Source: Candidatus Altarchaeales archaeon (lineage in GTDB: Archaea > Altiarchaeota > Altiarchaeia > IMC4 > SCGC-AAA252-I15). From it: DNA of 9,847 nt. Numbering within the stretch: position 1 is the stretch's first letter; every line of letters begins with the position of its first letter. Location of the stretch: positions 1 through 9,847 of the forward strand of contig WJJK01000372.1 of NCBI GenBank assembly GCA_014729705.1, written 5' to 3'. A program made the position numbers and the translations under genes. The notes below the pieces were generated by a model. That model made no database searches. It saw only the letters and a list, made by a program, of their open reading frames with translations, and had not been told where the DNA came from. This document shows, in pieces, positions 1 through 5,741 of the stretch.

Positions 1-15
1 CCACTATCAGGACAC
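1..15 (+). promoter_or_regulatory. Truncated copy of the conserved promoter-like block (copy A)
   Basis: The left edge of the window reads CACTATCAGGACAC, which matches the 3' end of the block seen in full upstream of 5060 and 9183 (TATCAGGACAC). It ends 23 bases before the ATG at 39, similar to the other copies. The upstream half lies outside the window. Promoter function is inferred from the repeated position before the first gene of each cassette. Confidence 0.6.
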
Positions 16-38
16 AACCCCAACAGAAGGAGATCAAA

Positions 39-647
39 ATGGGATATTGCATGCACATGGTCGATTCCGATTTCCGTATGACCGCAGAGAAAGCCCGAGA
101 AGCAAAGAAAATGTTCAAAGAGGCCTACAGGAAAGCTCCTGAAAAGAAGAAATGGGACTCTCCCCAGGACGTTCCGCGAAGCTGGGTCCTTTTCAGGAAC
201 ATTATCAACGCCAACACTTTCTCTGATCTTATGCGGGAGTTTCGATGGGAAGTCGAAATGGACGACGATGAGAATGTCGTTGGTGTCTCCTTTGGAGGGG
301 AGAAATTAGGAGACGACGACCTTTTCTTCCAAATGATGGCCCCCTTCGTCGAAGCCGGTTCTTTCATCGAGATGAGAGGAGAAGACGAATCCATGTGGCG
401 CTGGAATTTCGATGGAACCTCCTGCTCCCAAGTAGACCCCGACGTCTCCTGGGAGCAAGAACCTGGGTGTCCCCAGTGTAAGGATCTCGAAGAAGCTCTG
501 GTTCGAATCGGAGAACTCTGTGGAATCACATCCAAGGCATGGAGCGACCCCCAGACGGTGGTACAGCCGACGAAGAAACCGGACCCTTCAACTGGGAAGA
601 ACATACAGAGAGGGAGTACCAGGAGTGGCAAGATCGGTGGAGCGTAA
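39..647 (+). CDS. MGYCM-type conserved hypothetical protein, phage/mobile-element family
   Basis: Function unknown. The N-terminal ~135 residues resemble, from memory, a small protein family common in phages and integrative elements: it starts MGYCM, has an acidic linker, then a VVGVSFGGEKLGDDDLFF-like stretch (residues ~80-97), APFVEAGSFIEM (101-112) and a final WRWNF (120-124). A CPQC pair of cysteines follows at 144-147, next to a short helix (CKDLEEALVRIGELC). No catalytic motif is recognised. The start has a good ribosome site (GAAGGAGAT, 8-9 bases upstream) and is the first gene after promoter-like block A. The last ~35 residues, from about codon 170, look like out-of-frame translation. 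A better coding frame takes over after a run of five C at 548-552 (see 539-709), so the natural C-terminus may differ. Confidence 0.8.
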   Translation: MGYCMHMVDSDFRMTAEKAREAKKMFKEAYRKAPEKKKWDSPQDVPRSWVLFRNIINANTFSDLMREFRWEVEMDDDENVVGVSFGGEKLGDDDLFFQMMAPFVEAGSFIEMRGEDESMWRWNFDGTSCSQVDPDVSWEQEPGCPQCKDLEEALVRIGELCGITSKAWSDPQTVVQPTKKPDPSTGKNIQRGSTRSGKIGGA

Positions 648-709
648 ATTATAAAGCTGCTCTGGAAAAAATAAGCTCCCCTGAAGAACGCCAGGAACTG
701 AATCTCTGA
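539..709 (+). CDS. 56-codon ORF overlapping the end of the previous gene; possible frameshifted C-terminus
   Basis: The frame open from ATG 539 to TGA 707-709 encodes an acidic, aromatic-rich peptide with a convincing protein-like composition (contains GPFNWEEHTEREYQEWQDRW, then KAALEKISSPEERQELNL). The overlapping tail of 39-647 looks like noise by comparison. This ORF ends exactly at the ribosome site of the next gene (GGAG at 711-714), closing an otherwise empty 76-base gap. Its own ATG has only a weak Shine-Dalgarno. A one-base backward shift at the CCCCC run (548-552) would instead fuse it to the upstream protein. It may therefore be a separate overlapping gene or the true C-terminal segment of that protein. 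Confidence 0.45.
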   Translation: MERPPDGGTADEETGPFNWEEHTEREYQEWQDRWSVNYKAALEKISSPEERQELNL

Positions 710-723
710 AGGAGTAAAACATA

Positions 724-1413
724 ATGCCAAACAAAATCGCCATCACCAATGAGAACCAGAGAGATGCGGAAGTCTTCGCCATCCCTCCGGCAGCTCCCGC
801 AAAAACCTACTTCAGGGACTCCAAGGGGAACCCGGTCAAGACAAAACGATTCGTCAAGAGCACCGAAGAGTGTTCTTACGAAAGCCTTCTCCGACAGTAT
901 GGCAGCCACGATCTGGCCACCGAGGCCATGATCGAATCCGACCCCGAGATCGACCTCATTAATACCGGCAGAACGCTCGGAAAGACCAACCGAGTCTACG
1001 TCCGACAGGATGGGTCACTCCTTCACTCCACCCACTTCGTCGAGGTTGTTACCCGACCGGACGGCACCCAGGAGGATCCCAAGGACTCCGTAGACGTACA
1101 GGCTTCGGTAAGTGAGGAAGCGCCTCTCCGGTATACCGGAAAGTTGTTCGACTCGAACAAGGTTTTGTCCAGCTTCGCACTCGTCCGAGCCCTTCAGCTT
1201 CGGCATGTTAATGGGCTGACCTACGACTTCCTGTACGGAATCGCCAAGACCCTCCACGAGTCGGGCAAAATGCTGTTCGTCACGGCAAAGGATGGACCCA
1301 TCATCCTGCAGCGGAACGGGAAGCCCTACCGGGGATTCCTCGAAGGTCGCATCGACGGTGACCAGTATCGCCTGATCCTGTACCTCAGTAACCTGGAGCT
1401 GAAGGAGCCATGA
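724..1413 (+). CDS. Conserved hypothetical protein, 229 residues
   Basis: Function unknown. This is a soluble protein without signal peptide or membrane segment. The N-terminus (residues ~10-45) has a proline/alanine-rich patch (FAIPPAAPAKTYF) followed by a basic KTKRFVKST. The middle alternates short beta-like stretches (RVYVRQDG, FVEVVTRPDG). The C-terminal half (~140-229) looks like one compact domain: LQLRHVNGLTYDFLYGIAK, then MLFVTAKDGPIILQRNGKPY, GFLEGRIDGDQYRLILYLS and NLELKEP. I have a weak impression of similar hypotheticals in other mobile elements, but no named family. A GGAG ribosome site lies 9 bases before the ATG. Its stop overlaps the start of the next gene (ATGA at 1410-1413), indicating translational coupling. 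Bases 1383-1404 at its 3' end are duplicated at 1858-1879. Confidence 0.8.
   Translation: MPNKIAITNENQRDAEVFAIPPAAPAKTYFRDSKGNPVKTKRFVKSTEECSYESLLRQYGSHDLATEAMIESDPEIDLINTGRTLGKTNRVYVRQDGSLLHSTHFVEVVTRPDGTQEDPKDSVDVQASVSEEAPLRYTGKLFDSNKVLSSFALVRALQLRHVNGLTYDFLYGIAKTLHESGKMLFVTAKDGPIILQRNGKPYRGFLEGRIDGDQYRLILYLSNLELKEP
1383..1404 (+). repeat. 22-bp direct repeat, copy 1 (inside the 3' end of 724-1413)
   Basis: CCTCAGTAACCTGGAG followed by CTGAAG. The same sequence, with one C/T difference, recurs at 1858-1879. Here it encodes the end of the upstream protein (LSNLELK). Confidence 0.85.
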
Positions 1414-1619
1414 AAAATTACTACGCCATCGTAACCTTCGGGTCACCTACGCAGGGACGGGTCCGCAGCTTCTACCGGTCCCAGGACTCTGCAGTAAAAG
1501 ATGCCCGAGAGGTCCAAGGAGGCTCCTGTACGAATGTCCGAGTCCTCCTGTGCAGCTCTCAAAAACAGGCGAGGGAAGCCGACATCAGCGACCCCTACCC
1601 AGTTGTGTGGCAGTCATGA
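1410..1619 (+). CDS. Small hypothetical protein, 69 residues
   Basis: Function unknown. It begins MKNYYAIVTFGSP and continues with a basic/aromatic stretch (RVRSFYRSQDSAVKDAREVQ) and NVRVLLCSS, suggesting a small beta-alpha-beta fold. The ATG overlaps the upstream stop (ATGA), and GGAG lies just before it inside the upstream gene, so it is probably translated by coupling. The order of elements (MK-Y start, F/Y plus S then A..ARE, then RV) loosely resembles the broken small gene at 3325-3507; that relationship is only a visual impression. Its TGA stop overlaps an ATG at 1616 (ATGA). Confidence 0.7.
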   Translation: MKNYYAIVTFGSPTQGRVRSFYRSQDSAVKDAREVQGGSCTNVRVLLCSSQKQAREADISDPYPVVWQS

Positions 1620-1857
1620 TCCGGACCCGCTCCCCCCGGCTCATGTTCGTAAAGACGCGGGTGGGGCTGCCATCGAACATTACCCGAGGGAACACGGGAG
1701 CGGCTGGATCTTCCGCAGAAGCGAAAAATACTGCGGGTGGTTCCAGTATCGAGGGGACCCCCGCAAGGCCAAGTCCTACACCGAAGGGAAATCCAGAAGG
1801 GCCGTTATCGAAGGGCTCGAGAAAATAAACGAGGCCATTGGAAACTGCGCCCTCTAA
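1501..1857 (+). CDS. Small hypothetical protein with uncertain start or a frameshift
   Basis: Function unknown. The convincing part runs from about base 1672 to the stop at 1855-1857: HYPREHGSGWIFRRSEKYCG, then WFQYRGDPRKAKSYTEG and SRRAVIEGLEKINEAI, a small basic protein. The coordinates give the longest ATG-initiated frame, but 119 bases of it overlap the preceding gene out of frame and are probably not the real N-terminus. In this frame the only later starts are ATG 1534 and TTG 1603. An ATG at 1616, overlapping the previous stop as ATGA, would be the natural start, but it is in another frame. Bridging needs a one-base backward shift at the six-C run (1632-1637) or the GTGGGG run (1661-1666). 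It is either a broken gene, a recoding site or an assembly error. Confidence 0.5.
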   Translation: MPERSKEAPVRMSESSCAALKNRRGKPTSATPTQLCGSHDPDPLPPAHVRKDAGGAAIEHYPREHGSGWIFRRSEKYCGWFQYRGDPRKAKSYTEGKSRRAVIEGLEKINEAIGNCAL

Positions 1858-1879
1858 CCTCAGTAACCTGGAGTTGAAG
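1858..1879 (+). repeat. 22-bp direct repeat, copy 2 (intergenic)
   Basis: CCTCAGTAACCTGGAG followed by TTGAAG, 21 of 22 bases identical to 1383-1404. It starts immediately after the TAA at 1855-1857 and is not inside a supported gene. It probably marks a past duplication or an exchange of the DNA between the two copies. Confidence 0.85.
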
Positions 1880-1897
1880 ACAGTATAAAGGGGGAAA

Positions 1898-2128
1898 ATG
1901 AAACCTTACGGAGTTCCCAGTATCATTCTCAAACCTTTCGACTGCCACACGGAGGACCAGGCTGACCTCTGTGACAGAGGAGCCCCCTCCCGATACGGGT
2001 ACGCCAAATACGGAATCTCCAGAGGGGCCGTTAGACCAGGCCCGAAAAAAACAATCCGGAGACTTTGGAAAAAGAAAGCACGGCAGGCTTCCAAAGGAAA
2101 GCTTCGGAACATCGAAAGGGCTCAATAA
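1898..2128 (+). CDS. Small basic MK-YG-P protein, paralogue of 6399-6581
   Basis: Function unknown. This 76-residue protein starts MKPYGVP and ends in a strongly basic tail (KKTIRRLWKKKARQASKGK). Start and tail match the protein at 6399-6581 (MKAYGIP; RKATRRIWKKRERGKIK), and both have a G-x-PS element in the middle, so the two are paralogues. Small proteins of this pattern are, as I recall, frequent among phage hypotheticals, with no assigned role. The basic tail would suit nucleic-acid or membrane-surface binding, which is inference. A strong ribosome site (AAGGGGG) lies just upstream. Confidence 0.75.
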   Translation: MKPYGVPSIILKPFDCHTEDQADLCDRGAPSRYGYAKYGISRGAVRPGPKKTIRRLWKKKARQASKGKLRNIERAQ

Positions 2129-2140
2129 TAGGAGGAGAGT

Positions 2141-2416
2141 ATGGGCGCCCACGATTACGCCAAAGCCAGCAAATACGGAATAGTCCAAAAAGCAACCCGG
2201 CAGGAACTGTGGGAAGACATCTATGCGGTTATTCCCTGGACCAAAAAAGTAAAGGAAACAAACCCTGCGGAATTTCCTCTCTCAGAAGCTCTGGAAAAAG
2301 CAGCCGTGGAGCTTTTCCTGATTGATTCCCCCCTCTCACCGTTCGGAACCGAGTCGGCTTGGAGAATCCGGTGGGCTCTCCTCGAACTAAAAGCAGGGCG
2401 TTGGTTGACAGAATAG
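2141..2416 (+). CDS. Small hypothetical protein, 91 residues
   Basis: Function unknown. It is predicted soluble and mainly helical, with many tryptophans (ELWEDIYAVIPWTKKVKE; SAWRIRWALLELKAGRW). No motif is recognised. It has an excellent ribosome site (AGGAGGAGAG) immediately before the ATG. It is the last gene of unit 1: its TAG stop at 2414-2416 overlaps the first base pairs of the terminator stem. Confidence 0.75.
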   Translation: MGAHDYAKASKYGIVQKATRQELWEDIYAVIPWTKKVKETNPAEFPLSEALEKAAVELFLIDSPLSPFGTESAWRIRWALLELKAGRWLTE

Positions 2417-2440
2417 GGGCTCGTCTCCCCTGATTTTTTT
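2415..2440 (+). terminator. Intrinsic terminator ending unit 1
   Basis: A stem AGGGG (2415-2419) pairs with CCCCT (2427-2431) around a 7-base loop, followed by a T tract at 2434-2440. The stem overlaps the stop codon of the 2141 gene. It lies directly upstream of promoter-like block B. Confidence 0.7.
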
Positions 2441-2486
2441 CTGAAAACTTTCCACCAAATCAGTCCTGCTCCGTCACCTGTATCAG
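2440..2486 (+). promoter_or_regulatory. Conserved promoter-like block, copy B
   Basis: It contains TCTGAAAA (2440-2447), TTCCAC (2450-2455), TCCGTCACCT (2470-2479) and TATCAG (2481-2486). TTCCAC and TATCAG start exactly 31 bases apart, as in copies C and D. The match stops after TATCAG in this copy (CTCC instead of GACAC). It sits between a terminator and the first gene of unit 2, whose ATG is 32 bases downstream. It does not fit a standard sigma-70 -35/-10 pair, so a dedicated phage or accessory specificity is inferred. Confidence 0.75.
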
Positions 2487-2518
2487 CTCCCTATCCCAAC
2501 ACTATCCAGGAGACCAAC

Positions 2519-3328
2519 ATGACCACGATGGAACCAATTCGCCTCGACAACATCTCCTCCGACTTCGACTATCACAGGACTGACAACCGGAGAAAGAAGC
2601 AGTACGGCTGCACGATCACCTACCACGTGAGGCTCTACGGGGCCGGTCTCCAGTTCCTCCCGATGAGAAGAGTCCTGGACAACATCGAGGCCGCCGTTCC
2701 TGACGAGGAAGCCACCATCACCTGCCCCGGGCAGACAGAAGGAAAAAACGGAATCCGGTTGCGGGCTTCGATCACTTTCCCGGCTCCCCGCCCCAAGGAG
2801 ATCCTGAGCGAGGAGGAGGCCATCGAAAATACGGCACCTCTCCACGCCACCCTGCTCAAGAGAGAACTCTACCAGGCGTACATCAACGAGACGAACGAGA
2901 TCCGAGAGGAGCTGGCCGACAGCTACAGACCCCTCCTGGAAAAAATTCAGGAGAAGGTGGAGGCATCGGAAAAGAGGCTCGTGGAGCTGGCCGCACTCCT
3001 GAAGAAGGGGCTCGAAGAAAGAGAGGTTCCCGGTATTTCCCGGACCCTGGAGTGGAGCGTCGAGGATATCGGCTACTACGACAGGGAGCGGTTCGAGTGG
3101 CTCAAAATCCTCCACTCCCTGGAGACCTCCCTCAAAAGGGGGCAGGAGCCGTTGGAATCCTTGGAGTATGAGGTCGACAGCAGGGTGGACAATATCTGCT
3201 GGCAGAACCCACACAACTCCACGTCGCCCTATCACAATGCCTTCACCCACACCGAGCACAAAGTCCACCGGAAGGTCCTCAAGGATCTCCGGTACGTCCT
3301 CTCCAGTTTCCGTAGGAAGGCTCGATGA
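2519..3328 (+). CDS. Hypothetical protein with central coiled coil, 269 residues
   Basis: Function unknown. Residues ~1-105 form a beta-rich region (CTITYHVRLYGAGLQFLP; GIRLRASITFPAPRPKE). They are followed by a long charged helical stretch, ~107-170, with heptad-like spacing (LLKRELYQAYINETNEIREE; LLEKIQEKVEASEKRLVE), and then a C-terminal part rich in acidic and aromatic residues ending in a basic FRRKAR. There is no signal peptide or membrane segment. It is the first gene of unit 2, with GGAG upstream. Its TGA overlaps the ATG of the next small ORF (ATGA at 3325-3328). A long ORF on the opposite strand (3421 down to 2483) is its antisense shadow. Confidence 0.75.
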   Translation: MTTMEPIRLDNISSDFDYHRTDNRRKKQYGCTITYHVRLYGAGLQFLPMRRVLDNIEAAVPDEEATITCPGQTEGKNGIRLRASITFPAPRPKEILSEEEAIENTAPLHATLLKRELYQAYINETNEIREELADSYRPLLEKIQEKVEASEKRLVELAALLKKGLEEREVPGISRTLEWSVEDIGYYDRERFEWLKILHSLETSLKRGQEPLESLEYEVDSRVDNICWQNPHNSTSPYHNAFTHTEHKVHRKVLKDLRYVLSSFRRKAR

Positions 3329-3507
3329 AAAAATATCTCCTCCTCCGCTGGGTCGGGAACTGGATCCATTCCGGTCCCGACCACGGATGAGAACCCTTCT
3401 TCGACTCCGAGCAGGAAGCACTCAACTGGGCCCGAGAAGAATTCGATTGGTCACCTGAAAAATTCAGGGTAATAAAAATCGATTGGCCCACGGATCCCCC
3501 ACAGTAG
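3325..3507 (+). pseudogene. Small gene interrupted by an in-frame TGA
   Basis: Starting at the ATG that overlaps the previous stop, with AGGAAGG correctly placed before it, the frame encodes 21 residues (MKKYLLLRWVGNWIH...DHG). It meets TGA at 3388-3390, then continues in the same frame with obviously protein-like sequence (EPFFDSEQEALNWAREEF, then DWSPEKFRVIKIDWP) to TAG 3505-3507, just before the ribosome site of the ligase gene. The full 60-residue product therefore looks like an intact small protein except for one codon. At least seven genes here end in TGA, so TGA is a normal stop in this element. A point mutation (for example TGG, CGA or GGA to TGA), readthrough or selenocysteine insertion are the possibilities; mutation is the simplest. 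Confidence 0.65.
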
Positions 3508-3526
3508 AAAAAAAGGAGACATATAG

Positions 3527-4966
3527 ATGTTCGCAACCAATATGACCCCCTATGCCGGTGGCGAAGTCTCCGGTCACAAAGCACTCACAGACACCGAACT
3601 CCTCAAGACCATGCAGGCATACAATCGCCAGGTGGCCAAGCGCTACTTCGCCTGCACACCTCGCAAGCTCGAACGATTCGCCCCCACCGGAGACCTTCAC
3701 ATCTCCACAAAGATCGATGGGCAGCTCTTTTTCCTCGTAAAGCGTTCCGGTAAGATTGCCTTCTGCTCCCCCGGTGGCCGAGTCCTCCAGGGTGGGCCGG
3801 TCTTCGAGGAAGCGAAGAAGCTGCTTCAGCGCCGAGCCGGGGATATCACCATCGCAGGTGAACTCTTCGCCATCCCTCCCAAGGGGGGTCGGCCCCGAGT
3901 TCACTTCGTTGCCACTGCCCTCGCCAACGAGAAGCTGGCACCGACTCTCGGCTTCAAAGCCTTCGATCTCCTGTCTGAGGACGAGACCGATTACCAGCAG
4001 AAGCCCTACCAGGAGCGACTGGACCGGCTCGAAACTCTCCTGACAGGAAAGCGGGTCTCCGTTGTCCATACGCAGAAGGGGACGAAGAAGGAACTCCCCG
4101 CCCTGTACCAGAAGTTTGTCGAATCCGGCAACTTCGAGGGACTCGTCATCCGGGCAGAGTCGGGTTGGACACTGAAGCTGAAGCCCGAGATTTCCATGGA
4201 CGTCGTAGTTCTCGGCTACGGTGAAAAAGTGGAGATGGGTAAGACTCAGCTCAAGGAGATGGTCGTCGGGCTCCTCCGAGAGGATAACCAGTATCACATA
4301 CTGGGATTCGTCGGAGGCGGCTTCTCACAGGAAGCTCGACTGGAGTGGCACTCCCGGCTCTCGAAGATGCAGGTCGAGACCGACTACCGGCTCCCCAACA
4401 GGGACGGGGCTCTCTGTCGGTTCGTTCGACCCGAGATCGTCGTCGAGGTTCGGATCACCGACCTCCTGCTGGAAGACAGTAAGAGCAACCCCGTCTACCG
4501 TATGGTCCTCGATTACAAGGACGGGAAATTCGAATCGGTCCAGCAGATGCCTTTTGCCTCGATGATCTTCCCAAGGTTAGTCCGGGAACGTGAGGACAAG
4601 ACACCGGTCCTGGGCTCGGTGGGTCTCGACCAGGCCTATCGACATGTGCCCTTCAACAACTATCGAGACCATGCGGTCAAGAAGGAGTTGCCGGAATCGG
4701 TGATTCGGGAGAGGGCCGTGTTCACCAAGGAATCGAAGAACGGAGTCCTGCTACGGAAATACGTGGCGGTGGAAACCCAGAAGGAAGAGGACGGCTGGGC
4801 CTCCTTCTATCTCTTCTCCACAGATGTCAGCCCGAACCGGAAGGATCCGATGAAGACTGAGCTGAAGGTTGCCTCCTCCTGGGAAGCTCTTCAGGGACTC
4901 ATCGAATCCTGGAAGAAGGCGAACGTGAAAAGGGGGTGGGTAGAAAATGTGGCGAGGGCCGCTTAG
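3527..4966 (+). CDS. ATP-dependent DNA ligase
   Basis: This enzyme seals nicks in duplex DNA through an enzyme-AMP intermediate, acting in phage replication or repair in the cytoplasm. The nucleotidyltransferase motifs are in order: motif I KIDG with the predicted AMP-accepting Lys62, a GELFA acidic motif at 111-115, motif III FKAFDLL (143-149), motif IV EGLVIR (204-209) and motif V LKLKP (216-220). An OB-fold follows (MDVVVLGYGEKVEMGK from ~224), ending in the family-typical FPR.VREREDK (348-358). Only 61 residues precede Lys62, so there is no large N-terminal DNA-binding domain. About 120 residues after the usual end (360-479) are an extra domain I do not recognise. The ribosome site AAAGGAG is 8 bases upstream of the ATG. 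It is the last gene of unit 2, and its stop lies in the loop of the following terminator. Confidence 0.93.
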   Translation: MFATNMTPYAGGEVSGHKALTDTELLKTMQAYNRQVAKRYFACTPRKLERFAPTGDLHISTKIDGQLFFLVKRSGKIAFCSPGGRVLQGGPVFEEAKKLLQRRAGDITIAGELFAIPPKGGRPRVHFVATALANEKLAPTLGFKAFDLLSEDETDYQQKPYQERLDRLETLLTGKRVSVVHTQKGTKKELPALYQKFVESGNFEGLVIRAESGWTLKLKPEISMDVVVLGYGEKVEMGKTQLKEMVVGLLREDNQYHILGFVGGGFSQEARLEWHSRLSKMQVETDYRLPNRDGALCRFVRPEIVVEVRITDLLLEDSKSNPVYRMVLDYKDGKFESVQQMPFASMIFPRLVREREDKTPVLGSVGLDQAYRHVPFNNYRDHAVKKELPESVIRERAVFTKESKNGVLLRKYVAVETQKEEDGWASFYLFSTDVSPNRKDPMKTELKVASSWEALQGLIESWKKANVKRGWVENVARAA

Positions 4967-4983
4967 GGCTCTCGTTTATTTTC
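4953..4983 (+). terminator. Intrinsic terminator ending unit 2
   Basis: An 8-bp stem, CGAGGGCC (4953-4960) pairing with GGCTCTCG (4967-4974) with one G-T pair, encloses a 6-base loop that contains most of the ligase stop codon. It is followed by a T-rich tract (TTTATTTT). Confidence 0.85.
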
Positions 4984-5035
4984 TGAAGATTCTTTCCACC
5001 AAACCGGTTTTCGTCCGTCACCTATATCAGGACAC
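4982..5035 (+). promoter_or_regulatory. Conserved promoter-like block, copy C
   Basis: TCTGAA (4982-4987), TTCCAC (4994-4999), TCCGTCACCT (5014-5023) and TATCAGGACAC (5025-5035). The TTCCAC-to-TATCAG distance is 31 bases, as in copies B and D. It follows a terminator and precedes the first gene of unit 3 by 24 bases. Confidence 0.8.
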
Positions 5036-5059
5036 CAACCCACTCGTACAGGAGAATGC

Positions 5060-5680
5060 ATGACTGACATCATCTGGGACCCCGACTTCGACACAAAGCT
5101 CCACAAACTCGGTGATTATTTTCACGGCTGGCAGGTAAACCTCTACCCTGAGGGCGGCATCGACGACGATGACGACCCAACCATCATGCTCGAGCCTTTC
5201 AGGCAGGGCGAGACAACCCATTCCCTCTGGCACAAGCTCGGGCTCACGCTCTGGAGCCAGCCCAACAATCTGGTCTTCGGCCGCAAACTCAAAGAATTCC
5301 TCGAGGAGCGGGTAGAAGACCTCGAGGAGATTATCAACGGCTTCGAGACCGTCTGGAACGGCAACAACCATGTCGGACGCCTGACAGAGGACGCCGAGGA
5401 CGCTCTCCAGGACATTCAAATGACCATGGAGGATAAGTTCAGCAGGTACGCCTACTCCCTCCCCCAGTACTGGGACGTCTGGGATTGGTTCTCACAAGGT
5501 GAGCCGGATCCGGAACACCGGGATGTGGACACCCTGCTCCAGGAAGCCGAGGACAACGATATCTACCTCGACCGGGAGGAACTCGAGAGCTACCTCGAGC
5601 AACTGGAGCTGGAAGAGGCCTTCGAGGATGCAGAGGAGCTTCTTCCTCAAGAGGGATCTCCTCAACCTACTCTCCACTAA
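5060..5680 (+). CDS. Acidic hypothetical protein, 206 residues
   Basis: Function unknown. It is strongly acidic, with an Asp run (GGIDDDDDP, ~33-41) and an acidic helical C-terminus (ELESYLEQLELEEAFEDAEE, ~173-194). The N-terminal half is rich in Trp and His (HGWQVNLYPEGG; THSLWHKLGLTLWSQP). There is no membrane segment or recognised motif. The overall negative charge is reminiscent of DNA-mimic inhibitors, but charge alone is not evidence for that role. It is the first gene of unit 3, with AGGAG 6 bases before the ATG, so it is likely expressed directly from block C. Confidence 0.75.
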   Translation: MTDIIWDPDFDTKLHKLGDYFHGWQVNLYPEGGIDDDDDPTIMLEPFRQGETTHSLWHKLGLTLWSQPNNLVFGRKLKEFLEERVEDLEEIINGFETVWNGNNHVGRLTEDAEDALQDIQMTMEDKFSRYAYSLPQYWDVWDWFSQGEPDPEHRDVDTLLQEAEDNDIYLDREELESYLEQLELEEAFEDAEELLPQEGSPQPTLH

Positions 5681-5741
5681 AAAAAATATCTCCTCAGGGT
5701 AATACTCAGGGGAGATCACGAACCGAAGACCGGAGAACGTC

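Noticed and set aside
500..510. GGTTCGAATCG, similar to a tRNA T-loop
   Set aside because: No D arm, anticodon arm or acceptor stem can be formed around it, and it lies within coding sequence (EALVRIGELC).
2483..3421. Long minus-strand ORF of 312 codons
   Set aside because: It is exactly antisense to the better-supported 2519-3328 gene, is Leu/Val/Gly-rich without motifs, has no ribosome site and runs across promoter block B. Codon choice on the + strand keeps this frame open.
3325..3507. Reassignment of TGA as a sense codon throughout the element
   Set aside because: At least seven genes in the window end in TGA, most in ATGA overlaps with the next start, so TGA clearly works as a stop here.
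3464..4297. Long minus-strand ORF of 277 codons
   Set aside because: It is antisense to the ATP-dependent ligase, whose motifs are unambiguous; its composition is that of a shadow frame.
5690..5716. Possible hairpin CTCCTC with GGGGAG
   Set aside because: The stem is short with a wobble pair and a 13-base loop, and no T tract follows, so it is not supported as a terminator.
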